Assembly (NCBI GenBank): GCA_003646305.1
Contig: QNFJ01000118.1
Span: 1 to 6,922 of the forward strand
Origin: Gammaproteobacteria bacterium
GTDB lineage: Bacteria > Pseudomonadota > Gammaproteobacteria > Methylococcales > UBA2780
Direction of reading: 5' to 3'
DNA length: 6,922 bases
Part shown: positions 1-6,898 of the stretch, in pieces
Layout of the letters: each line of letters opens with the position of its first letter
Position numbering within the stretch: the first letter of the stretch is position 1
Translations under genes and position numbers: made by a program
The notes under the pieces: model-generated
Told to the model about the DNA's origin: nothing
The model's database searches: none
Seen by the model: the letters and a program-made list of their open reading frames with translations, nothing else

Positions 1-336
1 TGAGCGGCAAATGCGCGGCAAACCAACACCGCCTGCTGCCAACGCGGCTATTTCATTATCACGATGCATGCGACCGAGCACCATTAATACCGATAAGAAT
101 AGAGAAGCAGGAAGCAGGGCCACTCCCATTGAGATCATATTCAAACTCAACAAAGAGATGATCGCCTGCCCCGAAATCTCCCCTTCAACCGCCTTCGCAA
201 GAAAGCGAACCAGTCTATGGCTGACAATAATCAGCAGCAATACCGATAATACAGCCAATAGTGTTTTACCAATATCGCTGACAATCATTCTATCCAGTAC
301 CGTGAGCTTTATTGGTGATGAAAAGCGCTTCTGCAT
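1..336 (-). CDS. lptF: LptF, LPS export ABC transporter permease (N-terminal part, gene cut by window edge)
   Basis: LptF is one of the two inner-membrane permease subunits of the LptB2FG transporter, which extracts lipopolysaccharide from the inner membrane and feeds it to the LptC-LptA-LptD bridge. The visible 112 residues contain the family's N-terminal LDR motif (residues 14-16), a first membrane helix rich in Leu/Val/Ile (about 23-39), the following HRLVRFLAKAVEGEI segment (40-54, compare E. coli QKLVRILGAAVDGDI), a second hydrophobic segment with LLPASLFLSVLMVLGRM (74-90), and the cytoplasmic NEIAALAAGG turn (94-103), the equivalent of the coupling-helix region. The start at 336 is chosen because the only later Met nearby (residue 17, base 288) would cut off the conserved LDR motif. 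A GGAA lies just upstream as a possible ribosome site. The gene is divergent from pepA, as in E. coli, and lptG would be expected next, outside the window. The remaining two thirds are not visible. Confidence 0.93.
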   Translation of the reverse strand, partial: MQKRFSSPIKLTVLDRMIVSDIGKTLLAVLSVLLLIIVSHRLVRFLAKAVEGEISGQAIISLLSLNMISMGVALLPASLFLSVLMVLGRMHRDNEIAALAAGGVGLPRICRS

Positions 337-375
337 ATCTGTTCCGAAAAGGAAAATCCTGTAGACTAAATGGCT

Positions 376-405
376 ATTATACTAAGGGGAGAGAGCGCAT
401 CGTAA
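376..405 (-). promoter_or_regulatory. Probable sigma-70 promoter for lptF
   Basis: On the minus strand a perfect -10 hexamer TATAAT occupies 381 down to 376. A weak -35 candidate TTACGA (405 down to 400, matching TTGACA at 3 of 6 positions) is 18 bases upstream. The implied transcript would start near base 369 and carry a leader of about 30 bases before the lptF ATG at 336. The hexamer and its position are seen directly; promoter activity is inferred. Confidence 0.45.
378..383 (+). promoter_or_regulatory. Possible -10 element of the pepA promoter
   Basis: TATACT (378-383), overlapped by TATTAT (375-380), is a reasonable -10 hexamer facing pepA and would give a leader of about 60 bases. I found no convincing -35 at 16-18 bases upstream, so this is only a candidate. 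It overlaps the lptF -10 on the opposite strand, so the two promoters would compete for the same DNA if both are real. Confidence 0.28.
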
Positions 406-421
406 GCGCAGTACCCGCTTA
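403..421. repeat. Short inverted repeat in the pepA leader
   Basis: TAAGCG (403-408) is repeated inverted as CGCTTA (416-421) with a 7-base spacer. Overlapping it, GCGC at 395-398 and 406-409 could form an alternative small stem. The repeat overlaps the -35 region proposed for lptF and would lie in the pepA 5' leader, so it could be an operator half-site pair or a weak RNA hairpin. Six-base arms can arise by chance. Confidence 0.25.
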
Positions 422-450
422 TTTCAACACCAACTTCAAGAGAGATTAAT

Positions 451-1941
451 ATGAATTACGCGGTAAAGGGTGGCCAATTAGGCAAACAAAAAACTGGCTG
501 TCTAATTCTGGGCTATTTTGAAAACAGTAATCTCGCTCCCTCGGCTGAAGCCATCGACCTGCTAACTAACCAATTTATCTCCTCACTAATTAAGCGTGAC
601 AAGCTGAAAGGGAAAGCGGGAGAGCTGTTGTTGCTCGAACATGTTCCTACAATTTCGGCGGAGCGCATCCTGCTAATTGGATTGGGCGATAAAGATAATC
701 TTTCTGACAGGGAATTCAATAAATCGCTTAAAAGTGTACTCGAAGCACTCTCAAAATCCCGCGCCAGCAATGCGATTTCCACTTTGGCCGAACTGGAAAT
801 TAAAACGCGTGATGCACACTGGGTTGCTAGGCAGACAGTCGTAACAAATGAAGCAATCAACTACCAACCGGGAGAGATGAAAAGCAAGGCAGATAGCAAG
901 CCAATCTGCACCTCCATCACGCTATTTGCTGAAAACAAAGCGCTACAAGCAGCAATAAAGACAGGTATTAGCGAAGGGAAAGCTATCGCCAGCGGCATTC
1001 AACTCGCCCGAAAAGTGTCTGACCTACCCGGCAATATCTGCACCCCCACCTATCTAGCCGAGCAGGCGATAACGCTCGGCAAACAGCACAAGAAACTGAA
1101 AGTTACCATTCTCGAAGAAAAAGAGATGGAGAAGCTGGGCATGGGTGCCCTGCTTTCGGTGTCCCGTGGCTCCAGAGAACCGGCTAAACTGATCACGATG
1201 GAATACAAAGGCGGCTCTGCAAAGGTACAACCAATTGTTCTGGTGGGTAAAGGGCTGACCTTTGATGCCGGCGGCATTTCACTCAAGCCTGGTGCTGGAA
1301 TGGATGAGATGAAGTACGACATGTGCGGGGGAGCGAGTGTACTTGGAACGCTCTCTGCCATTGCCGAGATGCAGTTACCCATTAACGTAGTTGGTATTAT
1401 TCCCTCATCAGAAAACCTGCCTGATGGTGATGCCAGTAAACCGGGAGATATTGTCACCAGCATGTCAGGGCTCACCATCGAAGTGCTAAATACCGATGCT
1501 GAAGGACGACTCATTCTCTGTGATGCACTCACCTATGCAGAACGCTTCAATCCGAAAACAATTATCGACATCGCCACACTCACCGGCGCTGTCATCATTG
1601 CACTAGGGCGGCACCCCAGCGGCCTGATGGGTAATGATGACGAGCTGTGTGCAGAATTGACCCTGGCCGGTGAAAAAGCAGGTGATCGACTTTGGCGCCT
1701 GCCTTTGTGGGATGAATACCAGGAACAACTAAAAAGTAACTTCGCTGATCTGGCCAATATTGGCGGCCGTGATGGCGGAACCATTACCGCCGGCTGTTTC
1801 CTCTCACGCTTTACCGAAAAGCAGAACTGGGCACATATTGATATTGCCGGAACTGCGTGGAAGTCTGGTCACAATAAAGGGGCAACAGGCCGCCCCGTCT
1901 CTCTGCTCACCCAGTTTATTATTGACCGGGCAAACGGCTAG
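451..1941 (+). CDS. pepA: PepA, leucyl (cytosol) aminopeptidase, M17 family
   Basis: This cytoplasmic two-metal aminopeptidase (M17 family, hexameric in E. coli) removes N-terminal residues, preferably Leu, from peptides. At 496 residues it is close to E. coli PepA (503). The N-terminal domain spans about residues 1-165 and the catalytic domain about 180-496. The full active site is visible at a constant offset of three from E. coli: metal ligands K267, D272, D290, D349 and E351, and catalytic K279 and R353, within VGKGLTFDAGGISLKPG (265-281) and the family signature NTDAEGRL (347-354). The ATG at 451 has a purine-rich AAGAGAG six bases upstream. The gene opens the pepA-holC-valS block. In E. 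coli the same protein also binds DNA, in XerCD recombination at cer and in carAB control; whether this one does cannot be read from the sequence. Nothing suggests damage. Confidence 0.97.
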   Translation: MNYAVKGGQLGKQKTGCLILGYFENSNLAPSAEAIDLLTNQFISSLIKRDKLKGKAGELLLLEHVPTISAERILLIGLGDKDNLSDREFNKSLKSVLEALSKSRASNAISTLAELEIKTRDAHWVARQTVVTNEAINYQPGEMKSKADSKPICTSITLFAENKALQAAIKTGISEGKAIASGIQLARKVSDLPGNICTPTYLAEQAITLGKQHKKLKVTILEEKEMEKLGMGALLSVSRGSREPAKLITMEYKGGSAKVQPIVLVGKGLTFDAGGISLKPGAGMDEMKYDMCGGASVLGTLSAIAEMQLPINVVGIIPSSENLPDGDASKPGDIVTSMSGLTIEVLNTDAEGRLILCDALTYAERFNPKTIIDIATLTGAVIIALGRHPSGLMGNDDELCAELTLAGEKAGDRLWRLPLWDEYQEQLKSNFADLANIGGRDGGTITAGCFLSRFTEKQNWAHIDIAGTAWKSGHNKGATGRPVSLLTQFIIDRANG

Positions 1942-1943
1942 CC

Positions 1944-2372
1944 GTGACACGCGTCGACTTTTACCTGCTTTCTGGCAGCGCGACGAGCGGGAGGGAGAAA
2001 CTCGCCTGCCGTTTAACCGAAAAGGCCTGGAAACTGAAGCATAAGATTTATCTGCACAGTGACTCAGAAGCTGAGAGTCGACAGCTTGATAAGCTACTCT
2101 GGTCGTTTCGTGCAGAAAGCTTTGTTCCCCATAACTTACTGGAAAATGCACCCGAAACACTAGCTCCTGTACTGCTAGGCAACACAGAAGAACCGTCGCT
2201 TGCTGATCACGACATCTTGATCAATCTTTCGACAAAAGTACCCACTTTCTTCAGCCGTTTCGAGCGCTTGGTCGAGATTATCAATGAAGACGAAACCATT
2301 CGGAATGCAGGCCGTGACCGCTATCGCTTTTATCAGCAACGCGGATACACACTGAATACGCATAAGATATAG
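1944..2372 (+). CDS. holC: HolC, DNA polymerase III chi subunit
   Basis: Chi binds psi (HolD) in the clamp-loader complex and contacts the C-terminal tail of single-stranded DNA-binding protein, linking the replicase to SSB-coated template. The 142-residue product matches the family length (E. coli 147) and pattern: VDFYLLSG near the N-terminus (4-11), LLWSF (51-55) followed by the conserved AESFVPHN (57-64), DILINLS (90-96), and a C-terminal block with RYRFYQQRGYTLNTHKI (126-142). The start is a GTG two bases after the pepA stop. It puts the FYLL strand at the expected distance from the N-terminus, and no better start exists upstream without running into pepA. No strong ribosome site is visible, so translation is probably coupled to pepA. 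holD is not in the window, as is usual since it lies elsewhere in related genomes. Confidence 0.95.
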   Translation: MTRVDFYLLSGSATSGREKLACRLTEKAWKLKHKIYLHSDSEAESRQLDKLLWSFRAESFVPHNLLENAPETLAPVLLGNTEEPSLADHDILINLSTKVPTFFSRFERLVEIINEDETIRNAGRDRYRFYQQRGYTLNTHKI

Positions 2373-2402
2373 TCCTTCATAGCCTAAACCTGCTCACAAC
2401 CC

Positions 2403-2408
2403 TATAAT
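2403..2408 (+). promoter_or_regulatory. Possible -10 element of a valS promoter between holC and valS
   Basis: A perfect TATAAT sits 35 bases before the valS ATG in the 71-base holC-valS gap and would give a leader of roughly 30 bases. No good -35 is found at 16-18 bases; the nearest candidate, TTCATA at 2376-2381, is 21 bases away, which is too far. It may let valS be transcribed independently of pepA-holC, but readthrough from upstream is equally possible. Confidence 0.33.
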
Positions 2409-2443
2409 AACGCCTTTAATCTTCACATCTCCCAAAGCATAAA

Positions 2444-5260
2444 ATGGAAAAACAGTACAACCCTCAAGCGATCGAAAAAACCTGCTATCAAACTTGGGAA
2501 GAAAAAGGCCACTTCGCCCCTTCTGGCAGTGGCAGTCCATATTGCATCATGATCCCACCACCCAATGTGACCGGCAGCCTGCATATGGGACATGCCTTCC
2601 AGGACACCATAATGGATACGCTCACGCGTTATCACCGTATGAAGGGGGACAACACGCTCTGGCAACCGGGCACAGATCACGCCGGAATCGCCACCCAAAT
2701 GGTGGTTGAGCGACTGATTAACGCTGAAGGCAAAACCCGTCATGATTATGGCCGCGATGAATTCATCAAAAAAGTCTGGGAGTGGAAAGAAGAATCAGGT
2801 GGAACCATCACTCGTCAACTGCGCCGCATGGGGGCTTCACTCGACTGGGAAAATGAGCGCTTCACCATGGACGACGGACTCTCTGAGTCGGTTAAAGAGG
2901 TTTTTGTGCGCCTCTACGAGGAAGGACTCATCTATCGTGGCAAACGACTTGTCAACTGGGACCCTGTCCTTCATACCGCCGTATCTGATCTCGAAGTACT
3001 CTCCGAAGAGGAAAATGGCCACCTTTGGCATATGCGCTACCCGCTCACTAATGGCCTGGGCCACCTGGTGGTTGCCACAACACGCCCAGAAACACTGCTA
3101 GGTGATGCCGCGGTTGCGGTTCACCCCGGGGATGAACGCTATAAACACCTGCTTGGTGAGTTTGTCGAGTTACCACTCACTGGCCGCCGAATCCCCATTA
3201 TTACGGATGATTATGTCGACCCCGAATTTGGTACTGGTTGCGTCAAAATCACCCCTGCACACGACTTTAATGACTATGCTGTCTGGCAACGCCACCGTGA
3301 TCATTCATCACTACAGGCGCTACCTCATAACGGCTTGATCAATATCTTCACCGCTGATGCAGCAATCCGTGCCAATGAAGAAAATGAACAAGCATTGATT
3401 CCTGAGGCCTATGTTGGCTTAGATCGTGTTGAGGCCCGCAAGCAGATCATTACTGACCTTGATAAGCAAGGGTTATTGGAAAAGATTGACGATCATAAGC
3501 TGATGGTTCCGCGTGGTGATCGCTCTGGCTCAATCATTGAGCCACTCCTCACCGACCAGTGGTACGTGAAAGTTGCCCCCCTCGCCAAACCTGCTATCGA
3601 AGCCGTTGAAAATGGTGACATCCGCTTTATCCCTGACAACTGGAAAAATACCTATTTCGAATGGATGAATAATATCGAAGATTGGTGTATCTCCCGCCAA
3701 ATATGGTGGGGGCATCGAATTCCGGCTTGGTACGATGACGAAGGCAACATCTATGTTGGCCGCTCAGAAGAAGAGGTTCGTAGTAAACATAAACTTCCCG
3801 AGAGCTATTCTCTCAAGCAGGACGAAGATGTACTCGACACCTGGTTTTCCTCCGCCCTCTGGCCTTTTTCCACACTCGGCTGGCCAGAAGAGAATGATCG
3901 AGTTAAAACTTTCTACCCAAACAGCGTATTGGTCACCGGTTTCGATATCATCTTCTTCTGGGTCGCCAGAATGATCATGATGGGTCTCAAATTTATGGAT
4001 GAAGTCCCTTTTAAAGAGATCTATATCCACGGACTGGTTCGTGATTCAGAAGGGCAGAAAATGTCCAAATCAAAAGGAAATGTACTCGATCCGATTGATG
4101 TTATAGATGGCATTGAGCTCGAATCATTGGTAGAAAAAAGAACCAAAGGAATGATGCAGCCCCGCCTGGCTGAAAGAATCGAAAAACTCACTCGCAAAAA
4201 CTTTCCAGAGGGAATCCCCGCTTTTGGTACGGATGCATTACGCTTTACCTTTGCAGCTCAAGCGACAACCGGCCGCGACATCCTCCTGACACCGGGACGA
4301 ATCGAGGGCTACCGCAACTTCTGTAATAAACTCTGGAATGCCGCCCGCTACGTCTTAATGAACACGGAAGGCGAAGACTGCGGTCAAAGTGGCGGAGAGA
4401 TCCAGCTCAGTACCGCAGACCGCTGGATTCTCTCTCGCCTACAACAGACAGAAGCGGCCGTCACTCAAGCAATCGAAAGCTACCGCCTTGATCTTGCAGC
4501 ACAAGCCATCTATGAATTTACATGGAATGAATACTGCGACTGGTATCTAGAACTCTCTAAACCGGTTCTACAGAACGATTCAAATAGTGAAGCAGCAAAA
4601 CGGGGAACTCGCCAGACGCTGGTCAAGGTTCTGGAGGCACTGTTAAGACTTTCCCACCCCATCATCCCTTTCATTACAGAGGAGATCTGGCAGCGGGTTG
4701 CACCATTGGCTGGCTGTAAAGGGGAAACCATTATGAACCAGTCTTACCCAGTCTCTGACCCAGATAAAATTGACGAAAATTCTGTGCAGGAAATGGAATG
4801 GTGTATGACTTTAATCTTGGGCGTACGGCGTGTTCGTGGTGAGATGAATATCGCACCCGGAAAACCACTGCCTGTTTTGATCGAAAATGGTTCTGAACAA
4901 GATAAAAAATGGCTCGATAACAATCGCGAACTACTGCAAAAAATTGGGCGGCTCGAAAAGATTGACTGGCTAACAGCTGAAGATACTGCCCCCGAATCAG
5001 CGATTGCACTTATCGGTGAGATGAAGATTCTTATCCCAATGGCTGGTCTCATTGATAAAAAAGCAGAATTGGCCCGACTCGACAAAGAGATTGATCGAAT
5101 TAAAAAAGATCTACCGAGAATTGAAGGCAAACTCAATAATCCTTCTTTTGTCGACAAAGCACCCCAGGCGGTTGTCGAAAAAGAGCGCAGGAAACTGGAT
5201 GAAATTAAATCCTCTCTGCTCAAATTTGAAGAGCAGCGGCTTAAAATAGAGAAACTCTAG
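2444..5260 (+). CDS. valS: ValS, valyl-tRNA synthetase (class Ia)
   Basis: This cytoplasmic enzyme charges tRNA-Val with valine using ATP and hydrolyses mischarged Thr-tRNA-Val. It is 938 residues long (E. coli 951) and complete. Visible parts are: the HIGH-type motif HMGH (47-50) within PPPNVTGSLHMGH; the CP1 editing domain (about 190-345) with ATTRPE (211-216) and TPAHDFNDY (270-278); the Rossmann return segment with CISRQIWWGHRIPAW and DVLDTWFSSALW; the KMSKS loop (539-543); the insert after it (about 557-592) that is typical of proteobacterial ValRS; the anticodon-binding helical domain (from about 657, ADRWIL); and the C-terminal coiled-coil arm (about 870-938), rich in Lys and Glu. The ATG at 2444 gives the conserved MEK-YNP N-terminus. 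No clear Shine-Dalgarno sequence precedes it. About ten extra residues relative to my memory of E. coli lie near 285-298 in the editing domain. It is the last gene before the hairpin terminator. Confidence 0.98.
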   Translation: MEKQYNPQAIEKTCYQTWEEKGHFAPSGSGSPYCIMIPPPNVTGSLHMGHAFQDTIMDTLTRYHRMKGDNTLWQPGTDHAGIATQMVVERLINAEGKTRHDYGRDEFIKKVWEWKEESGGTITRQLRRMGASLDWENERFTMDDGLSESVKEVFVRLYEEGLIYRGKRLVNWDPVLHTAVSDLEVLSEEENGHLWHMRYPLTNGLGHLVVATTRPETLLGDAAVAVHPGDERYKHLLGEFVELPLTGRRIPIITDDYVDPEFGTGCVKITPAHDFNDYAVWQRHRDHSSLQALPHNGLINIFTADAAIRANEENEQALIPEAYVGLDRVEARKQIITDLDKQGLLEKIDDHKLMVPRGDRSGSIIEPLLTDQWYVKVAPLAKPAIEAVENGDIRFIPDNWKNTYFEWMNNIEDWCISRQIWWGHRIPAWYDDEGNIYVGRSEEEVRSKHKLPESYSLKQDEDVLDTWFSSALWPFSTLGWPEENDRVKTFYPNSVLVTGFDIIFFWVARMIMMGLKFMDEVPFKEIYIHGLVRDSEGQKMSKSKGNVLDPIDVIDGIELESLVEKRTKGMMQPRLAERIEKLTRKNFPEGIPAFGTDALRFTFAAQATTGRDILLTPGRIEGYRNFCNKLWNAARYVLMNTEGEDCGQSGGEIQLSTADRWILSRLQQTEAAVTQAIESYRLDLAAQAIYEFTWNEYCDWYLELSKPVLQNDSNSEAAKRGTRQTLVKVLEALLRLSHPIIPFITEEIWQRVAPLAGCKGETIMNQSYPVSDPDKIDENSVQEMEWCMTLILGVRRVRGEMNIAPGKPLPVLIENGSEQDKKWLDNNRELLQKIGRLEKIDWLTAEDTAPESAIALIGEMKILIPMAGLIDKKAELARLDKEIDRIKKDLPRIEGKLNNPSFVDKAPQAVVEKERRKLDEIKSSLLKFEEQRLKIEKL

Positions 5261-5285
5261 AAAAAATATCACTTCATTATTGCCC

Positions 5286-5319
5286 ATAAAGCCGGTAGAA
5301 GAAGTTCTACCGGCTTTAT
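5286..5319 (+). terminator. Rho-independent terminator after valS
   Basis: A perfect 15-bp inverted repeat (5286-5300 and 5305-5319) encloses the 4-base loop GAAG. The core GCCGGTAGAA pairs with TTCTACCGGC, and the 3' arm continues into TTTATATT, giving a U-rich release tract. It begins 25 bases after the valS stop. The tract is interrupted by A residues, so it is not a textbook run of U. The outer ATAAA/TTTAT pairs could also make it work weakly in the reverse direction. Confidence 0.85.
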
Positions 5320-5360
5320 ATTGCGGCTGAATTAACCCATGCAAAAATAAAAAACAGGTC

Positions 5361-5387
5361 TAAACTTTCTTATCTAAATATCAATAA
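5361..5387 (+). promoter_or_regulatory. Weak candidate sigma-28 (FliA)-like promoter upstream of the HDOD-GAF gene
   Basis: TAAA (5361-5364), a 15-base spacer, then ATCAATAA (5380-5387) has the spacing of the FliA consensus TAAA-N15-GCCGATAA and matches the -10 part at 5 of 8 positions, including the final ATAA. The match could be chance because the 5340-5406 stretch is very AT-rich. I see no good sigma-70 pair in the same gap. A promoter of some kind is expected here, since the gene follows a strong terminator. Confidence 0.2.
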
Positions 5388-5406
5388 AAACAGCTTCATA
5401 AAATAG

Positions 5407-6894
5407 ATGCCAACAGCAGCAGATGGAAAACCATACAAACTTCGCACTCTCGATGAGTGGACAAGTATGCTGCTCGAAAAAGAGCTGCCTATTTTTTCAA
5501 GTACCGCCCAGAAAATAACGGAAGTTATTGAAGATAAAAAGTCGGGGGCTATGGAGCTGGCCTCCGCTATTTTGCAGGACCCCTCGCTTACGGCAAAAAC
5601 GCTTAAACTGGCAAATAGTACTTACTATAACCCTTCCAACCAAAAGCTTGGAACCATCACCCGCGCAATCGTTATTCTTGGCTCACAAACTATCCATAAT
5701 CTCTCGTTCACCTGCGCTTTTATTGATTCAGCTCTGGGTGTGGAAGATCAAACCCGCGTAAACGAAGAGCTGGCCATCGCAATTCATGCCGCCGTACAGG
5801 CTAAATACCTCGCCATCCTTGCAAAAGATCACTCCCCAGAAGAGGTGTTTATTGCCGCACTTCTAAAAAATCTCGGCGCTATCTCTTTCTGGTGCTCTGG
5901 CGACAGCTCAACGAAAACGCTAGATGCGAGGCTTAAAAGTGGAGGAATCTCAACGAAAAAGGCTGAAACTGAAATTCTCGGCTTTCACCTTAATCGGTTA
6001 GGCACCTGCCTCAGTCAAAAATGGAAGTTGAGCGGATTGATCAGGCAGGCCATCAGCGATGATTACGAAGGTAACGAGCGTGCACATTTTGTTCAATATG
6101 GCTACCGTCTAGCCATTCTACTCAAGAGCAAGAAAAATCAGGAGTCACTTGGAAAATGCCTTCGTGAGATTGCTGAATCACTAAACACCTCACAGAGCTT
6201 GCTCAACAAGAAGATTCAGGAAAATAGTAAAAATGCGGCTAACATCGCCAACCAGTTCGGCGCCCATCAGGCCGCTGCTTTAATCCATCCTCCTTCTTCA
6301 AAGGAGCGATTAGGCAACAAGTCCAGCTCATATCAATTTACCGAAGAAATTGTCATAAAAGCACCTGAAGAAGCCAGCAATCACGAGACTCAGCTTCAAA
6401 TTCTTCAAGAAATTGGTGATATGTTAGACGGTGAGATTGAGATCAACCTCCTTTTTGAAATGGTGATCGAGGGAGTTCAACGTGGCACAAAAATGGACCG
6501 AACCCTTTTTACCTTACTATCACCAGATCGATCTAGCCTGAAGGAAAAAGCCGCTCTTGGCTGGCTTAACGAGCAAGACCATAAGCCATTTTCTCTCTCC
6601 TTAAAAGGCAGAGAGAACAACCTGTTCAAACAGACCTTAGAACAATCTGCTCCAATCTGGATTAACTTCGACAATAACCCGGAACAGAAGCAACTATTCA
6701 CATCTGATGTTACCAAGCTGGTACAAATGAACGAATGTTTTATCGCACCGATCAAGGTAAACAAGAAAACAATTGGCCTGTTATATGCCGACAGAGCAAC
6801 AAGCAGAATCAGCCTGAACCAAAGTGATTTTAGCAGTTTTTGTCAATTCAGCCGGCAGGCAAATATTGGATTGACCCTATCTCAAGCAGGGTAA
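5407..6894 (+). CDS. HDOD-GAF domain signalling protein with degenerate HD motif
   Basis: The 495-residue soluble protein has an N-terminal HDOD domain (about residues 15-225), a linker with few hydrophobic stretches (about 270-327), and a C-terminal GAF domain (about 328-490). HDOD hallmarks are LPIFSSTAQKI (27-37), AILQDPSLTAKTLKLANSTYY (54-74, the family's DP-L---LL-LANSA-Y block) and a GTITRAIVILG helix (82-92). Where many HDOD proteins have H-D-I-G, this one reads KNLG (154-157), so metal-dependent phosphohydrolase activity is unlikely. GAF hallmarks are the start helix ILQEIGDMLDGEI (332-344) and the last strand IAPIKVNKKTIGLLYADR (446-463). GAF domains bind small ligands such as cyclic nucleotides, but the ligand here is unknown. 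No signal peptide or membrane segment is visible. An in-frame TAG directly before the ATG at 5407 rules out a longer start there, and the ribosome site is weak. HDOD proteins are often tied to chemotaxis, motility or second-messenger signalling; a specific role is not shown here. Confidence 0.88.
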   Translation: MPTAADGKPYKLRTLDEWTSMLLEKELPIFSSTAQKITEVIEDKKSGAMELASAILQDPSLTAKTLKLANSTYYNPSNQKLGTITRAIVILGSQTIHNLSFTCAFIDSALGVEDQTRVNEELAIAIHAAVQAKYLAILAKDHSPEEVFIAALLKNLGAISFWCSGDSSTKTLDARLKSGGISTKKAETEILGFHLNRLGTCLSQKWKLSGLIRQAISDDYEGNERAHFVQYGYRLAILLKSKKNQESLGKCLREIAESLNTSQSLLNKKIQENSKNAANIANQFGAHQAAALIHPPSSKERLGNKSSSYQFTEEIVIKAPEEASNHETQLQILQEIGDMLDGEIEINLLFEMVIEGVQRGTKMDRTLFTLLSPDRSSLKEKAALGWLNEQDHKPFSLSLKGRENNLFKQTLEQSAPIWINFDNNPEQKQLFTSDVTKLVQMNECFIAPIKVNKKTIGLLYADRATSRISLNQSDFSSFCQFSRQANIGLTLSQAG

Positions 6895-6898
6895 GAAA

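Noticed and set aside
11..364. An open plus-strand frame of 117 codons across the left end
   Set aside because: It is antisense to a convincing LptF N-terminus on the minus strand, and its translation has no family-like pattern.
1050..1532. A 160-codon minus-strand open frame inside pepA
   Set aside because: It lies antisense to the catalytic domain of PepA; the Ser/Pro-rich translation looks like a by-product of codon use on the coding strand.
1760..2044. A plus-strand open frame spanning the pepA-holC junction
   Set aside because: It overlaps two well-supported genes in another frame and has no recognisable motif.
2373..2443. A T-box or attenuator controlling valS
   Set aside because: The gap is only 71 bases, with no terminator-like hairpin and no T-box sequence.
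4744..5223. A 159-codon minus-strand open frame inside valS
   Set aside because: It is antisense to the ValRS C-terminal region; its Ser/Arg/Leu-rich product mirrors the Lys/Glu-rich coiled coil and shows no domain.
5361..5385. A sigma-E-type promoter before the HDOD-GAF gene, suggested by AACTT at 5363-5367
   Set aside because: No matching -10 element occurs at the required spacing and the leading GGA of the -35 is missing.
5261..5406. A possible small gene or RNA gene between valS and the HDOD-GAF gene
   Set aside because: The only clear structure is the terminator hairpin. The rest is AT-rich with frequent stop codons and no tRNA-like or riboswitch-like pattern.
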